Shown here piece after piece: positions 33,175 through 42,196 of a stretch of 64,000 nt of DNA (positions within the stretch are counted from its first letter, which is position 1; every line of letters starts with the position of its first letter). A program made the translations under genes and the position numbers. The notes under the pieces were generated by a model. The model was not told where the DNA came from. It ran no database searches and worked only from the letters and a program-made list of their open reading frames with translations. The DNA comes from Bradyrhizobium jicamae (lineage in GTDB: Bacteria; Pseudomonadota; Alphaproteobacteria; Rhizobiales; Xanthobacteraceae), in NCBI RefSeq assembly GCF_018130695.1, contig NZ_JAFCJX010000034.1, forward strand, positions 1 through 64,000. The letters are read 5' to 3'.

Positions 33175-35541
33175 TCACACCGCCATCTTGCGATGCCGCA
33201 CCGGCGCACCGACCGTCAGCCCTTCCGCGGCATCGATGATTGCGTTGGCGTCGATGCGATGGTGGCGGTAGAGGTCGGCGATCGTGCCGGTCTGGCCGAA
33301 ATGCTCGACGCCGAGCGCCTCGACGCGATGGCCGCGCACGCTGCCGAGCCAACCGAGCGAGGCCGGATGGCCGTCGAGCACGGTCACGATGCCGCAGTCG
33401 CGGCCGAGCGGCGCCAGCAACTGCTCGATATGACTCAAATGCTGCACGGCGCGGCGGTCGCGGCGCAAATTCCGCGCCTCGGACCATCCGCGATAGAGCC
33501 GGTCGGCGGAGGTGATCGCGAGGAGACCGACGTCGCGGTGGCTCTCGCCGATCAGGCCGACCGCCTCGATCGCCTCCGGCGCGACCGCGCCGGTATAGGC
33601 GATGACGAGATCGCAATTCGGCCCCGGCTTGCGCAGCCAGTACGCGCCATCGGTAATGCCCTGCTGCAGCTCGCCGGACATGATCCGCTGCGGCTGTTCC
33701 AGGGGCCGCGTCGACAGCCGCAGGTACACCGATCCGCCGTCGGCGCCCTCGCGCTGCATGTGGCCAAAGCCGAAAGCCATGATCACGGCAAGTTCATCGA
33801 CGAAGGCCGGCTCGAACGAGGCCAGGCCATCCTGCCCGATCCCAATCAGCGGCGTCTTGATCGACTGATGCGCGCCGCCCTCCGGCGCCAGCGTGATGCC
33901 GGCGGGCGTCGCCGCCACCATGAAGCGGGCATCCTGGTAGCAGGCATAGTTCAGCGCATCGAGGCCGCGCTCGATGAAGGGATCGTAGAGCGTGCCGACC
34001 GGCAGCAGCCGCGCGCCATTGATCTGGTGCGACAGGCCGAGCGCCGAGAGCATGATGAACAGGTTCATCTCGGCGATGCCGAGCTCGAGATGCTGGCCCT
34101 TCGGCGAAAAATCCCAGTTGAAGGTCGAGGGGATCTTCTCCTGCCGGAACAGGTCGTGGTTCTCCGCCTTGGCAAACAGGCCGCGGCGATTGACCCAGGC
34201 GCCGAGATTGGTCGACACGGTGACGTCGGGCGACGTGGTGACGATGCGCGAGGCGAGCTCGGTGTCGCCGCGCGCGAGCTCGTGCAGCACGAGGCCGAAG
34301 CCCTGCTGGGTCGACATCTGCGCGGATGGCTTGAAGGTGAGCTGTTGCGGCACCTCGATCACGGGCGCTGACAGGCGCCGCCGTCCATCGCGATTGAACG
34401 GCGCCTCGGCCAGGAACGCTTCAAGCTTCGCGGTATCCTGCGACAGCCCCTCGAACTTGTCCCACTCATGGCCGACGCGGATGTTCTGCGCCGCGCGCCA
34501 CTTCTCCATCTGCGCGACCGTCATCAGGCCGGCGTGGTTGTCCTTGTGGCCCTGCATCGGCAGGCCGACACCCTTGATGGTGTAGGCGATGAAGCAGACT
34601 GGACGATCGTGATCGATGGACTCGAAGGCCTCGATCATGCTCGCCATGTCATGGCCGCCGAGATTCGACATCAGCGCCAGCAGCTCATCGTCGCTGCGGC
34701 GGTCGATCAGCGCGGTGACAGGACCCTGGTCGCCGATGTCGTCATGCAGATGCTTGCGGAACGCCGCACCGCCCTGGAAGCACAGCGCCGCGTACATCTG
34801 GTTCGGGCAATTGTCGATCCAGCGCTTGAGCGCCGCGCCGCCGGGCTCGGCAAACGCCCGATCCATCAACTTGCCGTACTTCACGATGACGACGTCCCAG
34901 CCGAAATTGCGGAACATGGTCTCGAACTTTTCCCAGAGCCCTTCGCGCACGACGGCATCGAGCGACTGGCGGTTATAGTCGACCACCCACCAGGTGTTGC
35001 GCAGGCCGTGCTTCCAGCCCTCGGCCAGCGCCTCGAAGATGTTGCCTTCGTCCATCTCGGCGTCGCCGACCAGCGCGATCATGCGGCCCTCGGGCCGGTC
35101 CTTCATCCAGCCATGCGCGGTGACGTAGTCCTGCACCAGCGAGGCGAACAGCGTCTGCGCGACGCCAAGGCCGACCGAGCCGGTCGAGAAGTCGACGTCG
35201 TCGACATCCTTGGTGCGCGACGGATAGGACTGCGCGCCCTTGTAGCCGCGGAAGTTCTCCAGCTTCTCTTTGCTCTGGTGGCCGAACAGATACTGGATGG
35301 CATGGAACACCGGGCTCGCATGCGGCTTCACCGCGACACGATCCGGCGGGCGCAGCACCGAGAAATACAGCGCCGACATGATATTGGCGAGCGAGGCCGA
35401 CGAGGCCTGGTGGCCGCCGACCTTCAGGCCGTCGGTGTTGGGGCGGACATGGTTGGCGTGGTGGATCGTCCAGGACGACAGCCACAGCACCTTGCGCGCC
35501 AGCGCGGACAACAATTCGAGACGTTGCGGCGCAATTCCCAT
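33175..35541 (-). CDS. AceE-like 2-oxoacid dehydrogenase E1 / transketolase-fold enzyme
   Basis: 788 residues from the ATG of MGIAPQRLELL, with GGGAG upstream; the longer frame covers the intergenic operator region. ThDP-enzyme motifs: GGHQASSASLA, FSTGSVGLGVAQ, and LVGDAEMDEGNIFEA...WWVVDYNRQSLD for metal/ThDP binding, then a pyrimidine-binding and C-terminal half. It resembles homodimeric pyruvate dehydrogenase E1 (AceE) but no E2 or E3 gene is adjacent. In Pseudomonas putida the AceE-like mdeB acts on 2-oxobutyrate beside an Lrp regulator; the divergent Lrp gene here suggests a similar amino-acid-linked role (inference). Confidence 0.83.
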   Translation of the reverse strand: MGIAPQRLELLSALARKVLWLSSWTIHHANHVRPNTDGLKVGGHQASSASLANIMSALYFSVLRPPDRVAVKPHASPVFHAIQYLFGHQSKEKLENFRGYKGAQSYPSRTKDVDDVDFSTGSVGLGVAQTLFASLVQDYVTAHGWMKDRPEGRMIALVGDAEMDEGNIFEALAEGWKHGLRNTWWVVDYNRQSLDAVVREGLWEKFETMFRNFGWDVVIVKYGKLMDRAFAEPGGAALKRWIDNCPNQMYAALCFQGGAAFRKHLHDDIGDQGPVTALIDRRSDDELLALMSNLGGHDMASMIEAFESIDHDRPVCFIAYTIKGVGLPMQGHKDNHAGLMTVAQMEKWRAAQNIRVGHEWDKFEGLSQDTAKLEAFLAEAPFNRDGRRRLSAPVIEVPQQLTFKPSAQMSTQQGFGLVLHELARGDTELASRIVTTSPDVTVSTNLGAWVNRRGLFAKAENHDLFRQEKIPSTFNWDFSPKGQHLELGIAEMNLFIMLSALGLSHQINGARLLPVGTLYDPFIERGLDALNYACYQDARFMVAATPAGITLAPEGGAHQSIKTPLIGIGQDGLASFEPAFVDELAVIMAFGFGHMQREGADGGSVYLRLSTRPLEQPQRIMSGELQQGITDGAYWLRKPGPNCDLVIAYTGAVAPEAIEAVGLIGESHRDVGLLAITSADRLYRGWSEARNLRRDRRAVQHLSHIEQLLAPLGRDCGIVTVLDGHPASLGWLGSVRGHRVEALGVEHFGQTGTIADLYRHHRIDANAIIDAAEGLTVGAPVRHRKMAV

Positions 35542-35582
35542 GGCAATGCTCCCTGGCGGTATCTTCGGGCTTTGCAAGTATC

Positions 35583-35693
35583 TTGGGATTTTAGCCCTGC
35601 GGCGGCGGCCAGAAATCTCAAATTTTCGCGACAGAACTGGCAAAATTGGGATAGTTTCCCATAACTTGGCCTCAGACTGCGAGTTTATCCCAA
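35583..35693. promoter_or_regulatory. Cluster of TTGGGAT sites in the E1/Lrp divergent interval
   Basis: TTGGGATT at 35583-35590, TTGGGATA at 35646-35653, a mirrored TCCCATA at 35657-35663 and TATCCCAA at 35686-35693 (touching the Lrp start codon). The middle pair makes TGGGA-N5-TCCCA. Several spaced half-sites in a divergent interval are typical of Lrp/AsnC binding. Candidate site for the regulator that starts at 35693. Confidence 0.45.
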
Positions 35694-36154
35694 TGCCTTC
35701 GCTAGACGCCATCGACCGCAAGATCCTCAGCCTGCTGCAGACCGACAGCCGCATGACCATGCAGGAGCTCGCCGACCAGGTTGGCCTCTCCGTCTCACCC
35801 TGCCATCGCCGCGTGAAGCTGCTGGAGGAGCGCGGCGTCATCACGCGCTATGTCGCGACCGTCGACCAGAAATCGCTGGGGCTGCATGTCAGCGTCTTCA
35901 TCTCGATCAAGCTCGCGCGGCAGAAGGAGGAGGACCTGAATCGTTTTGCCAAGGCGATCTCCAAATGGGACGAGGTGCTGGAGTGCTATCTGATGACCGG
36001 CAATCGCGACTACCTGCTGCGCGTGGTGGCGGCGGACCTGTCGTCGTATGAGGCGTTCCTGAAGAACAAGCTGACCCGGCTGGACGGCATCGCGTCGATC
36101 GAGTCGAGCTTTGCGCTGAGCCAGGTGAAGTATTCGATCGCGCTGCCGGTGTAG
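35693..36154 (+). CDS. Lrp/AsnC family transcriptional regulator
   Basis: 153 residues, starting MPSLDAIDRKILSLLQTDSR. N-terminal HTH (about 5-55, MTMQELADQVGLSVSPCHRRVKLLEERGVI in parts) and a C-terminal RAM effector domain with ECYLMTGNRDYLLRV. Length matches Lrp/AsnC proteins. Divergent from the AceE-like E1 gene, which it probably controls in response to an amino acid. The longest frame begins much earlier but overlaps the E1 gene. Confidence 0.9.
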   Translation: MPSLDAIDRKILSLLQTDSRMTMQELADQVGLSVSPCHRRVKLLEERGVITRYVATVDQKSLGLHVSVFISIKLARQKEEDLNRFAKAISKWDEVLECYLMTGNRDYLLRVVAADLSSYEAFLKNKLTRLDGIASIESSFALSQVKYSIALPV

Positions 36155-36195
36155 GGCTATGCCTTTCGTGGTCGTGATTGCGCCAAAACACCGGT

Positions 36196-36317
36196 GTCGT
36201 CCCGGCGAAGGCCGGGATCCATACGCCGCAGCAGATGTTGTGAAAGGGACTCGTCGTTCCAGCGGTGCAAAACAAGACAGAGTAGTGGTTATGGGTCCCG
36301 GCCTTCGCCGGGACGAC
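36196..36317. repeat. Inverted repeat, GTCGTCC family, copy 2
   Basis: A 122-base palindromic element with GTCGTCCCGGCGAAGGCCGG and CCGGCCTTCGCCGGGACGAC at its ends and GGATCCAT/ATGGGTCC inside. Same length and outer design as 11395-11516. Confidence 0.83.
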
Positions 36318-36356
36318 ACTGAATTTGTATCGCCGTTAAACCACAAAACATGCGTC

Positions 36357-36842
36357 CGCATTCTCGCGACATGATTTGTCCGAGTCTTGCCGTTCGTTCC
36401 GCCCTCTCTCTTGAGCGAGGGCGCAGGGAAGACCGGGTGCACGCCGCACCCGCGGTCTCGCGTGCAATGTGCACAAAGAAAGTGCGCACACGAGCATACA
36501 GGTTTGGCTGAGACATCCCGGCCTTCCCTGCGCGATGGTCTTACGGCTTATACGTGCTCGCCCTGGTGAGACTCTGCTTTTGTGCCACCATCGTCCACGA
36601 TCGGCTTTGAACCTCTCGCGGACTTGCCACCAGCATCGGGGCGACAGGCCCACACGACTTCACCGTCCGCCTTGCGCACACACGCCTGTTGCACGCCCAG
36701 CGGCCACCGCATCTGCACCCACGTTCGTGGCGTTCGCGAGCGCCCCTCGTGTCGGGTGAGACGCGACATTGTTAGCATATTCCGAAGTTCGTGTAAAGAA
36801 CATTATTTTAGCCTGACGGCCTTGCGCCGTCGGGCAAATCAG
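36357..36842. repeat. About 480-base dispersed repeat, copy 2 (inverted)
   Basis: Reverse complement of the element at 12414-12893, diverged but with the same landmarks in the same order and the same ends (CGCATTCTCGCG to CGGGCAAATCAG). It contains hairpin CGGGTGCACGCCGCACCCG. Small open frames within it are probably spurious. It fills most of the 36155-37102 gap. Confidence 0.8.
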
Positions 36843-36897
36843 CGGTCTAATGTCAGCGGGAGCGTTGTCATGTGAGGGACGCACGGGCGGAAGGGTT

Positions 36898-37064
36898 CCC
36901 TCTCCCCTTGCGGGAGAGGGTTAGGGAGAGGGGTACCACACGGCGCGCTCTCTCCGTATGCATTGCGATGAAATACGATCGAAAGATTGCGCGAGCGATG
37001 GACCCATTGAGTATCTCGCCCGGGGCCACCCCTCTCCCCACCCTCTCCCGCAAGGGGAGAGGGA
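36898..37064. repeat. Long inverted repeat, CCCTCTCCCC family variant
   Basis: CCCTCTCCCCTTGCGGGAGA at the left mirrors TCTCCCGCAAGGGGAGAGGG at the right over a 100-base centre. It relates to the repeats at 8135, 38346 and 44896 but lacks their central GTGAGGGG...CCCTCACCC spacer. It lies 38 bases downstream of the FAA-hydrolase-family gene. Confidence 0.75.
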
Positions 37065-37102
37065 GCCCACGAGAGTGCTCACCTCACGATCGCTCTGCCT
37101 CT

Positions 37103-38272
37103 TCAAATCACCTTCCGCTTTGCCAGGCTCGCCATCAGCGCACTGACACCAAACGTCCAATGCTCGCATTCGTCGCTGTTGCGCATGCGGTTGACGAGCT
37201 TGCCGAGCTGCGGAGCGGCAATCGTGACGATATCGTCGCGCTTGTGGGTAAAGCCCTGGCCGGGGGCGTCGCGGTCTTTCACCGGCGCGAACATCGTGCC
37301 GAGGAACAGCGCGAAACCGTCGGGATATTGATGCACGGCGCCGATGGTCTGGGCGACCAGGTCGGTCGGATCGCGGCTGATCTTGCTGATCGAGGAATGG
37401 CCGTCGAGCACGAAGCCGTCGGTGCCTTTCACGGTCAGGCCGACATCCATCTTGCGCACGTCGTCGAGCGAGAAGGTCGCGTCGAACAGGCGGACCAGCG
37501 GGCCGATCGAACAGGAGGCGTTGTTGTCCTTGGCTTTCGACAGCAACAGCGCCGAGCGGCCCTCGAAGTCGCGCAGGTTGACGTCGTTGCCGAGCGCGGC
37601 GCCGACGATCTGGCCCGTGCTGGAGACGATCATCACCACCTCCGGCTCCGGATTGTTCCAGGTCGATTTCGGATGCAGGCCGGCATCCATGCCAGTGCCC
37701 ACGGAGGACAGCGTCGGCGCCTTGGTGAAGACCTCCGCATCGGGGCCGATGCCGACTTCGAGATATTGGCTCCAGGCGTTCTGCTCGATCAGCACCTGCT
37801 TCAGCTTCATCGCCTGCGCGGAGCCCGGCTTCAGTTTTGAAAAGTCATCGCCGACGAGGCTGACGACCTCCTTGCGGATCGCTTCGGCTGAGGCTGGATT
37901 GCCGCGGGCGCGCTCCTCGATCACGCGCTCCAGCATCGAGATCGCGAAGGTGACGCCGGCGGCCTTCAGGACCTGCAGATCGACCGGCGCCAGCAGATGC
38001 GGCTTTGTCGCATCGCGGCCGTCGGGCGGCGTGTTGGCGAGGATCGCGGCAAGATCGCCGATCCGCTCGCCCTTGGCGGCGCGGAGCGCGGCCGCCGGAT
38101 CGGCCTCCTCGCACAGCGCGGTGACGGTCGGAAACCGCGCGGTGACGTCGAACGCGCCGTCCTCGCGCACCGCGACCACGGCGGGCCCCACCTGCGGCAG
38201 CCAGACGCGGCCGACCAGCGTGCCGCGCGTGCCGTCTTCCGGCAGGACGTCTTTGGGCGTGAGCGAGATCAT
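37103..38272 (-). CDS. Fumarylacetoacetate-hydrolase-family dehydratase (XylX-like)
   Basis: 389 residues, starting MISLTPKDVLPEDGTRGTLVGRVW with GGAGG eight bases upstream. The FAH-fold core is the C-terminal half: VGIGPDAEVFTKAP, WNNPEPEVVM (metal-binding Glu pair), GNDVNLRDFEGRSALLLSKAKD. The N-terminal blocks resemble Caulobacter XylX, the 2-keto-3-deoxy-xylonate dehydratase, which makes 2-oxoglutarate semialdehyde in non-phosphorylating pentose oxidation. Two aldehyde dehydrogenases in the window could finish that route. Substrate assignment is inference; the family assignment is firm. Confidence 0.8.
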   Translation of the reverse strand: MISLTPKDVLPEDGTRGTLVGRVWLPQVGPAVVAVREDGAFDVTARFPTVTALCEEADPAAALRAAKGERIGDLAAILANTPPDGRDATKPHLLAPVDLQVLKAAGVTFAISMLERVIEERARGNPASAEAIRKEVVSLVGDDFSKLKPGSAQAMKLKQVLIEQNAWSQYLEVGIGPDAEVFTKAPTLSSVGTGMDAGLHPKSTWNNPEPEVVMIVSSTGQIVGAALGNDVNLRDFEGRSALLLSKAKDNNASCSIGPLVRLFDATFSLDDVRKMDVGLTVKGTDGFVLDGHSSISKISRDPTDLVAQTIGAVHQYPDGFALFLGTMFAPVKDRDAPGQGFTHKRDDIVTIAAPQLGKLVNRMRNSDECEHWTFGVSALMASLAKRKVI

Positions 38273-38345
38273 CGGCAGTTCCTCCGTAACGGTTCTTCGG
38301 AGCGTCTTATCACAGCTCGCGGCCAATGCGAGCAGGCGCTGCTTT

Positions 38346-38565
38346 CACCTCTCCCCGCTCTTTGGCGGGGAGAGGTCGGATCGCATCAAAGATGCGATCC
38401 GGGTGAGGGGCTGTGCACGACGGTGCCCGGCAATCAGCCTCTCCGACTCCCCGATGGACCAGTCGGCAAACATCGAGCCTGCGGTAGGTAGCGTGCCATG
38501 CCCCTCACCCGAAATTCGCTATGCGAATTTCGACCTCTCCCCGCTGAAGCGCGGGGAGAGGTGAA
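38346..38565. repeat. CCCTCTCCCC family repeat, double copy
   Basis: Two hairpins, CACCTCTCCCCGC/GCGGGGAGAGGT-like, flank a spacer with GGATCGCATCAAAGATGCGATCC and CACCCGAAATTCGCTATGCG. It occupies nearly all of the interval between two co-directional genes. Confidence 0.83.
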
Positions 38566-38569
38566 GAAA

Positions 38570-39652
38570 TTACCGCCACGGCTCGACCAGGATCTTCGTG
38601 TGCGCCTCGGGATTGGCGAGATCGGTGAAGGCTTGCGCGACGCCGTCGATGCCGACGCGGCCGGTGATCAGCGAGGCGGCGTCGACCTTGCCGTCGGCGA
38701 TCAGGCGCAGCGAGCGGGCGAATTCCTCCGGCGTGTAGCCCAGCACGTACTGGACGTTGAGCTCCTTCATGATGCCGAGCATCGGCTCGGAGCGGTCGGT
38801 CTCCATGCAGACGCCGACCACGACGATGCGCGCATCGCGCGGCGCGCCTTCGAACACCTGCTGCAGCAGGCCGGGCACGCCGACGCATTCGAAGATCAAT
38901 GCCGGCTTCAGCGCCGGCAGATGCGCCTGGAACGGCGGCCGCGCCGCCCTCTCCTGCTCCGACATCTGCGCGTGCTCGGCCCAGCTCGCGTAAGGTTGCG
39001 TCTTGGCGGGATCGAGCACGACGTCGGCGCCCATGATCTCGGCGAGGCGGCGCCGCGTCGGCGAATAGTCGGCGGCGATGATCGGGTGCAGGCCCTTCAG
39101 CTTCAGCGCCGCGATGACAGCGAGCCCGACCGGACCGCAGCCGATCACCAGCGGCACCTCGCCGCCGCGGATGCCGGCCTTCTCCACCGCATGGACGCCG
39201 ACCGCAAGCGGCTCGGTCAGCGCGGCGTGCTCGGCCGACAATCCGTTCGGCACTTCCAGCAGCAACGGCTCGCTGAGCACCATCCGCTCGGCATAGGCGC
39301 CGACGCTGTCGTTGGAATAGCCGATGCCGATCGGGCCCTGCGGCGTCACCAGCGCCGGCAGCGAGCAGACCTTCGTGCCCGGCTTCAGCTTGCGCTCGGT
39401 GCCCGGACCGTAATCGAGCACCTCGCAGCAGAACTCATGGCCGAACACGACGTCGCGCGACAGGTCCATCGGCTTGCGGCCGGGAAAGAACTTGGTCAGC
39501 TCGACCATGCGGTGGGCGTGCTTGCGCGCGTGCAGGTCGGAACCGCAGATGCCGCAGGCCAGCGACTTGACCAGCACCTGCCCCGCACCCGGCACAGGCT
39601 CCGGCATGGTGTCGACGACAATCTCGCCGTTCCTGAAGATCGCTGCGCGCAT
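38570..39652 (-). CDS. Zinc-binding alcohol dehydrogenase family protein
   Basis: 360 residues from the ATG of MRAAIFRNGEI, with GGAGG four bases upstream. Medium-chain dehydrogenase: catalytic zinc block CGICGSDLHARKH and GHEFCCEV, NAD Rossmann VIGCGPVGLAVIAALK. The four-cysteine structural-zinc loop typical of many alcohol dehydrogenases is absent. Same strand as the FAA-family dehydratase but separated by a 297-base repeat-filled gap, so co-transcription is uncertain. Possible sugar or secondary alcohol dehydrogenase. Confidence 0.85.
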   Translation of the reverse strand: MRAAIFRNGEIVVDTMPEPVPGAGQVLVKSLACGICGSDLHARKHAHRMVELTKFFPGRKPMDLSRDVVFGHEFCCEVLDYGPGTERKLKPGTKVCSLPALVTPQGPIGIGYSNDSVGAYAERMVLSEPLLLEVPNGLSAEHAALTEPLAVGVHAVEKAGIRGGEVPLVIGCGPVGLAVIAALKLKGLHPIIAADYSPTRRRLAEIMGADVVLDPAKTQPYASWAEHAQMSEQERAARPPFQAHLPALKPALIFECVGVPGLLQQVFEGAPRDARIVVVGVCMETDRSEPMLGIMKELNVQYVLGYTPEEFARSLRLIADGKVDAASLITGRVGIDGVAQAFTDLANPEAHTKILVEPWR

Positions 39653-39672
39653 GGTTCCTCCGCTTTTTTTTG

Positions 39673-39719
39673 AGCATGATCTTATCGGAAAACCGCTACG
39701 CACTTTTCCGGATCATGCT
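39673..39719. repeat. 47-base AGCATGATC palindromic repeat, copy 1
   Basis: AGCATGATC at one end, GATCATGCT at the other, GGAAAACCGCT and CACTTTTCC within. Identical-length copies lie at 55830-55876 and 59416-59462. Common short dispersed element of Bradyrhizobium (from memory). Confidence 0.88.
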
Positions 39720-39775
39720 GTGCTGACTGTTGATTCACAGTAGCACGGACGATCGCAGCGGCACGCCAAAAGATG

Positions 39776-40765
39776 TCAGGCGTTCGGGGTCGGCTCGGCG
39801 GAGACGGCCGCGAGTTGCGAGCGGCGGATTCGCTCGCGATGGGCGGTGTAGAGCCCGCTGGCGACGATGAAGGCGGCGCCGAGGATGGTCCAGCGATCCG
39901 GCACCTCGCCGAACACGAAGAAGCCGAGGATGCTGACCCACAGCAGTTGCGTGTAGGAGAACGGCGCCAGCACCGAGGCGTCACCGTAGCGGAAGGCCAG
40001 CACCACGATCCACTGGCCGGCGGTCGAGGCGACGCCGATCAGGATGCCGAACATGATGTCGTGCCAGGTCGGCGTGACCCAGACGAACGGCACCAGCGCG
40101 GTGAGGATCGCAAGGCCCGCGATCGACGAATAGGTCATGATGGTGATCGAGCGTTCACCGCCGCTCATCATGCGCGTCATGATCAGCGTGCAGGCCCAGG
40201 CCAGCGCCGAGACGATCGGGAAGAACGCCGCGGGATGGAATGCGCCGGTGCCCGGCCGCAGGATGATGAAGACGCCGATCAGGCCGAACCCGGTCGCGAT
40301 CCAGCGGCGCATGCCGACCTTCTCGTTGAGGAAGATGATCGACAGCGCGGTCACGAACAGCGGCGCGACGAAGCCGGTGGCGGAGGCCTCAGCGATCGGC
40401 AGGAATTTCAGACCGGAGATGAAGAACAGCGACGAGCCGAGCAGCGTGGCGCCACGCGCCATGTGCAGGCCGAGGCGCTTGGTCGGCATCGCATACAGCG
40501 GCGAGCCCGGCACCATCGCCGGCGTCATGATTAGCGCGAACACCAGGAAGCGGATCCAGGTGATCTCGATCGAAGGCAGCGTGGCCGAGAGATATTTTGC
40601 GGTGACGTCGGAGGTTCCCAAAAACACCGTGGAAGTGAGGATCAGCGCAATGCCCTTGAACGGTCGATCGACACGCGCAGACGCTTTTCGCGCGGCGGAC
40701 TTTTTCTCGGGCAAAGGCAAATCAACGCTGTCCAGCCTGGCGGCTGCGGCGGGGGGCGGAGTCAC
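39776..40765 (-). CDS. DMT/EamA family transporter
   Basis: About 329 residues with ten hydrophobic segments in two EamA halves (first half near ALILTSTVFLGTSDVTAKYLS, second near ALAWACTLIMTRMM). EamA proteins export metabolites or amino acids. Start uncertain: the longest frame begins at a TTG at 40834, while a GTG at 40765 removes 23 poorly protein-like residues. Even then a charged cytoplasmic N-tail of about 35 residues precedes the first membrane segment. Monocistronic; substrate unknown. Confidence 0.82.
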   Translation of the reverse strand: MTPPPAAAARLDSVDLPLPEKKSAARKASARVDRPFKGIALILTSTVFLGTSDVTAKYLSATLPSIEITWIRFLVFALIMTPAMVPGSPLYAMPTKRLGLHMARGATLLGSSLFFISGLKFLPIAEASATGFVAPLFVTALSIIFLNEKVGMRRWIATGFGLIGVFIILRPGTGAFHPAAFFPIVSALAWACTLIMTRMMSGGERSITIMTYSSIAGLAILTALVPFVWVTPTWHDIMFGILIGVASTAGQWIVVLAFRYGDASVLAPFSYTQLLWVSILGFFVFGEVPDRWTILGAAFIVASGLYTAHRERIRRSQLAAVSAEPTPNA

Positions 40766-40960
40766 GGCAATCTCGGAGCAGAATGAATCGAACTGGCGAT
40801 GCTCTAAAAAACGACATTTCGTGCACAAGGACAATGCCCGAAAACGGGACTCCGATATGCATCAGCGCACGCGACGGCGCGCCGCATACCGTACGCTTAC
40901 GGAATCGAAAGGTTTTGTTAAGAACTCTCTGACGCGAGCGTGACTAATCCGCGATCATGC

Positions 40961-41800
40961 TCACAGCATCGGCAGCCCGCGCGGCTTCGGCCCGCGCGGA
41001 AACGCCTCGTCGAGTGCAGCGATCTCGCCCGCGCTGAGTTTCAGGTCCCCCGCTGCGGCATTGTCGGCTGCGTGCGCCGCGCTTGACGCCTTGGGAATTG
41101 CGACCACGGATGGTGCGCGCGTCAGGAAGGCCAGCGCGACCTGGCGCGCGCTGACCTTGTGCGCGTCCGCGATCGACTGCAGCACCGCGCCGCGCTTGCT
41201 CGACGCAGGCGGAAAATCATTGTGGCCGAACGGTGAATAGGCGACCACGGTGACGCCGTGCTGCTCGCACCAGGGAATCACCGCGTGCTCGATTGCGCGC
41301 TCCTGCAGATGATAGAGCACCTGGTTGCAGGCGATCTTGCCGTCGCCGGCGACCTCGCGCAGCTCATCGAGATCGTCGGCGTCGAAATTGCTGACGCCCC
41401 AGGAGCGGATCTTTCCGGCGGCCTTCAGCTCCTCGAATGCCGCAACGGTATCGGCGAGCGGATAGGTGCCGCGCCAGTGCAGCAGATAACAATCGAGCCG
41501 ATCGGTCTTCAGCCGTTTCAGCGAACGCTCGCAGGCGGTGATGGTGCCCTTGCGCGACGCGTTGCTCGGCAGCACCTTTGACACCAGGAACAGTTTGTCG
41601 CGCTCATTCGCCACCGCGTCCGCAATCACGAGCTCGGCGTCGCCATACATCTCCGCGGTATCGATATGCGTCATGCCGGCCTCGACGCCGCAGCGCAGCG
41701 CTGCAATTGCAGCCTTGCGGTCACCACGGTCGAGATACCAGGTGCCCTGCCCGATCACGGACACATGCGGGCCGCCTCTGCCGAAGGGTCTTGTTTGCAC
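40961..41800 (-). CDS. Aldo/keto reductase
   Basis: 279 residues from a GTG with GAGG six bases upstream; the frame runs 280 bases further up but reads as non-protein. Catalytic tetrad: HIDTAEMYG (Asp, Tyr), FLVSKVLP (Lys) and YLLHWRG (His). NADPH-binding tail VVAIPKASS. It would reduce aldehydes or ketones with NADPH, or the reverse; substrate unspecified. A 396-base interval upstream contains only a short inverted repeat. Confidence 0.88.
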   Translation of the reverse strand: MQTRPFGRGGPHVSVIGQGTWYLDRGDRKAAIAALRCGVEAGMTHIDTAEMYGDAELVIADAVANERDKLFLVSKVLPSNASRKGTITACERSLKRLKTDRLDCYLLHWRGTYPLADTVAAFEELKAAGKIRSWGVSNFDADDLDELREVAGDGKIACNQVLYHLQERAIEHAVIPWCEQHGVTVVAYSPFGHNDFPPASSKRGAVLQSIADAHKVSARQVALAFLTRAPSVVAIPKASSAAHAADNAAAGDLKLSAGEIAALDEAFPRGPKPRGLPML

Positions 41801-42114
41801 AGCTAACCTCAACTCCTGATGACGCCGACGAGACAACGACCACGCATCGCGGGCGAATTTGCGGCCGGCAGGCCGCGCAGCCAAGCACGGGCGCGCCATG
41901 GCGACAAGGACATCCTGCCGAACATTTGCGGGCTCGATTTTGATGCCTATGCCACGCGAGACACCCGCGCGGAACGGACGCAAACGCTCGCCGGCGGTGC
42001 GAGCCACTGCAATTTTCGATTCTTGCGACCGCGGTGGAACAACGCGCGACCCCTTTTCACGTTGCTGCGGCCGCACGGTCATTTGAGGAAAGCAGGCGAT
42101 CGTGCCTCCTCATC

Positions 42115-42151
42115 GTCGTCCCGGCGAAAGCCAGGCGAAAGCCAGGACGAC
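42115..42151. repeat. Short GTCGTCC inverted repeat
   Basis: GTCGTCCCGGCGAAAGCCAGG followed by GCCAGGACGAC: the outer stem of the family seen at 11395 and 36196, with the central part lost. The rest of 41801-42196 shows nothing I can name. Confidence 0.6.
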
Positions 42152-42196
42152 AGTTGTGTCTGTTGCGCCGCCCTTGGTCACCGGCGCAACGCGCCG

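Noticed and set aside
30690..33209. Long upstream extension of the aldehyde dehydrogenase frame
   Set aside because: It is antisense to the repeat protein at 31146-33170. Its own apparent repeats only mirror that gene's DNA repeats, and the dehydrogenase domain begins at 30689.
36289..36884. Small frames similar to those at 12.5-12.9 kb
   Set aside because: Same repeat family in inverted orientation; the similarity is explained by the repeat, not by a conserved protein.
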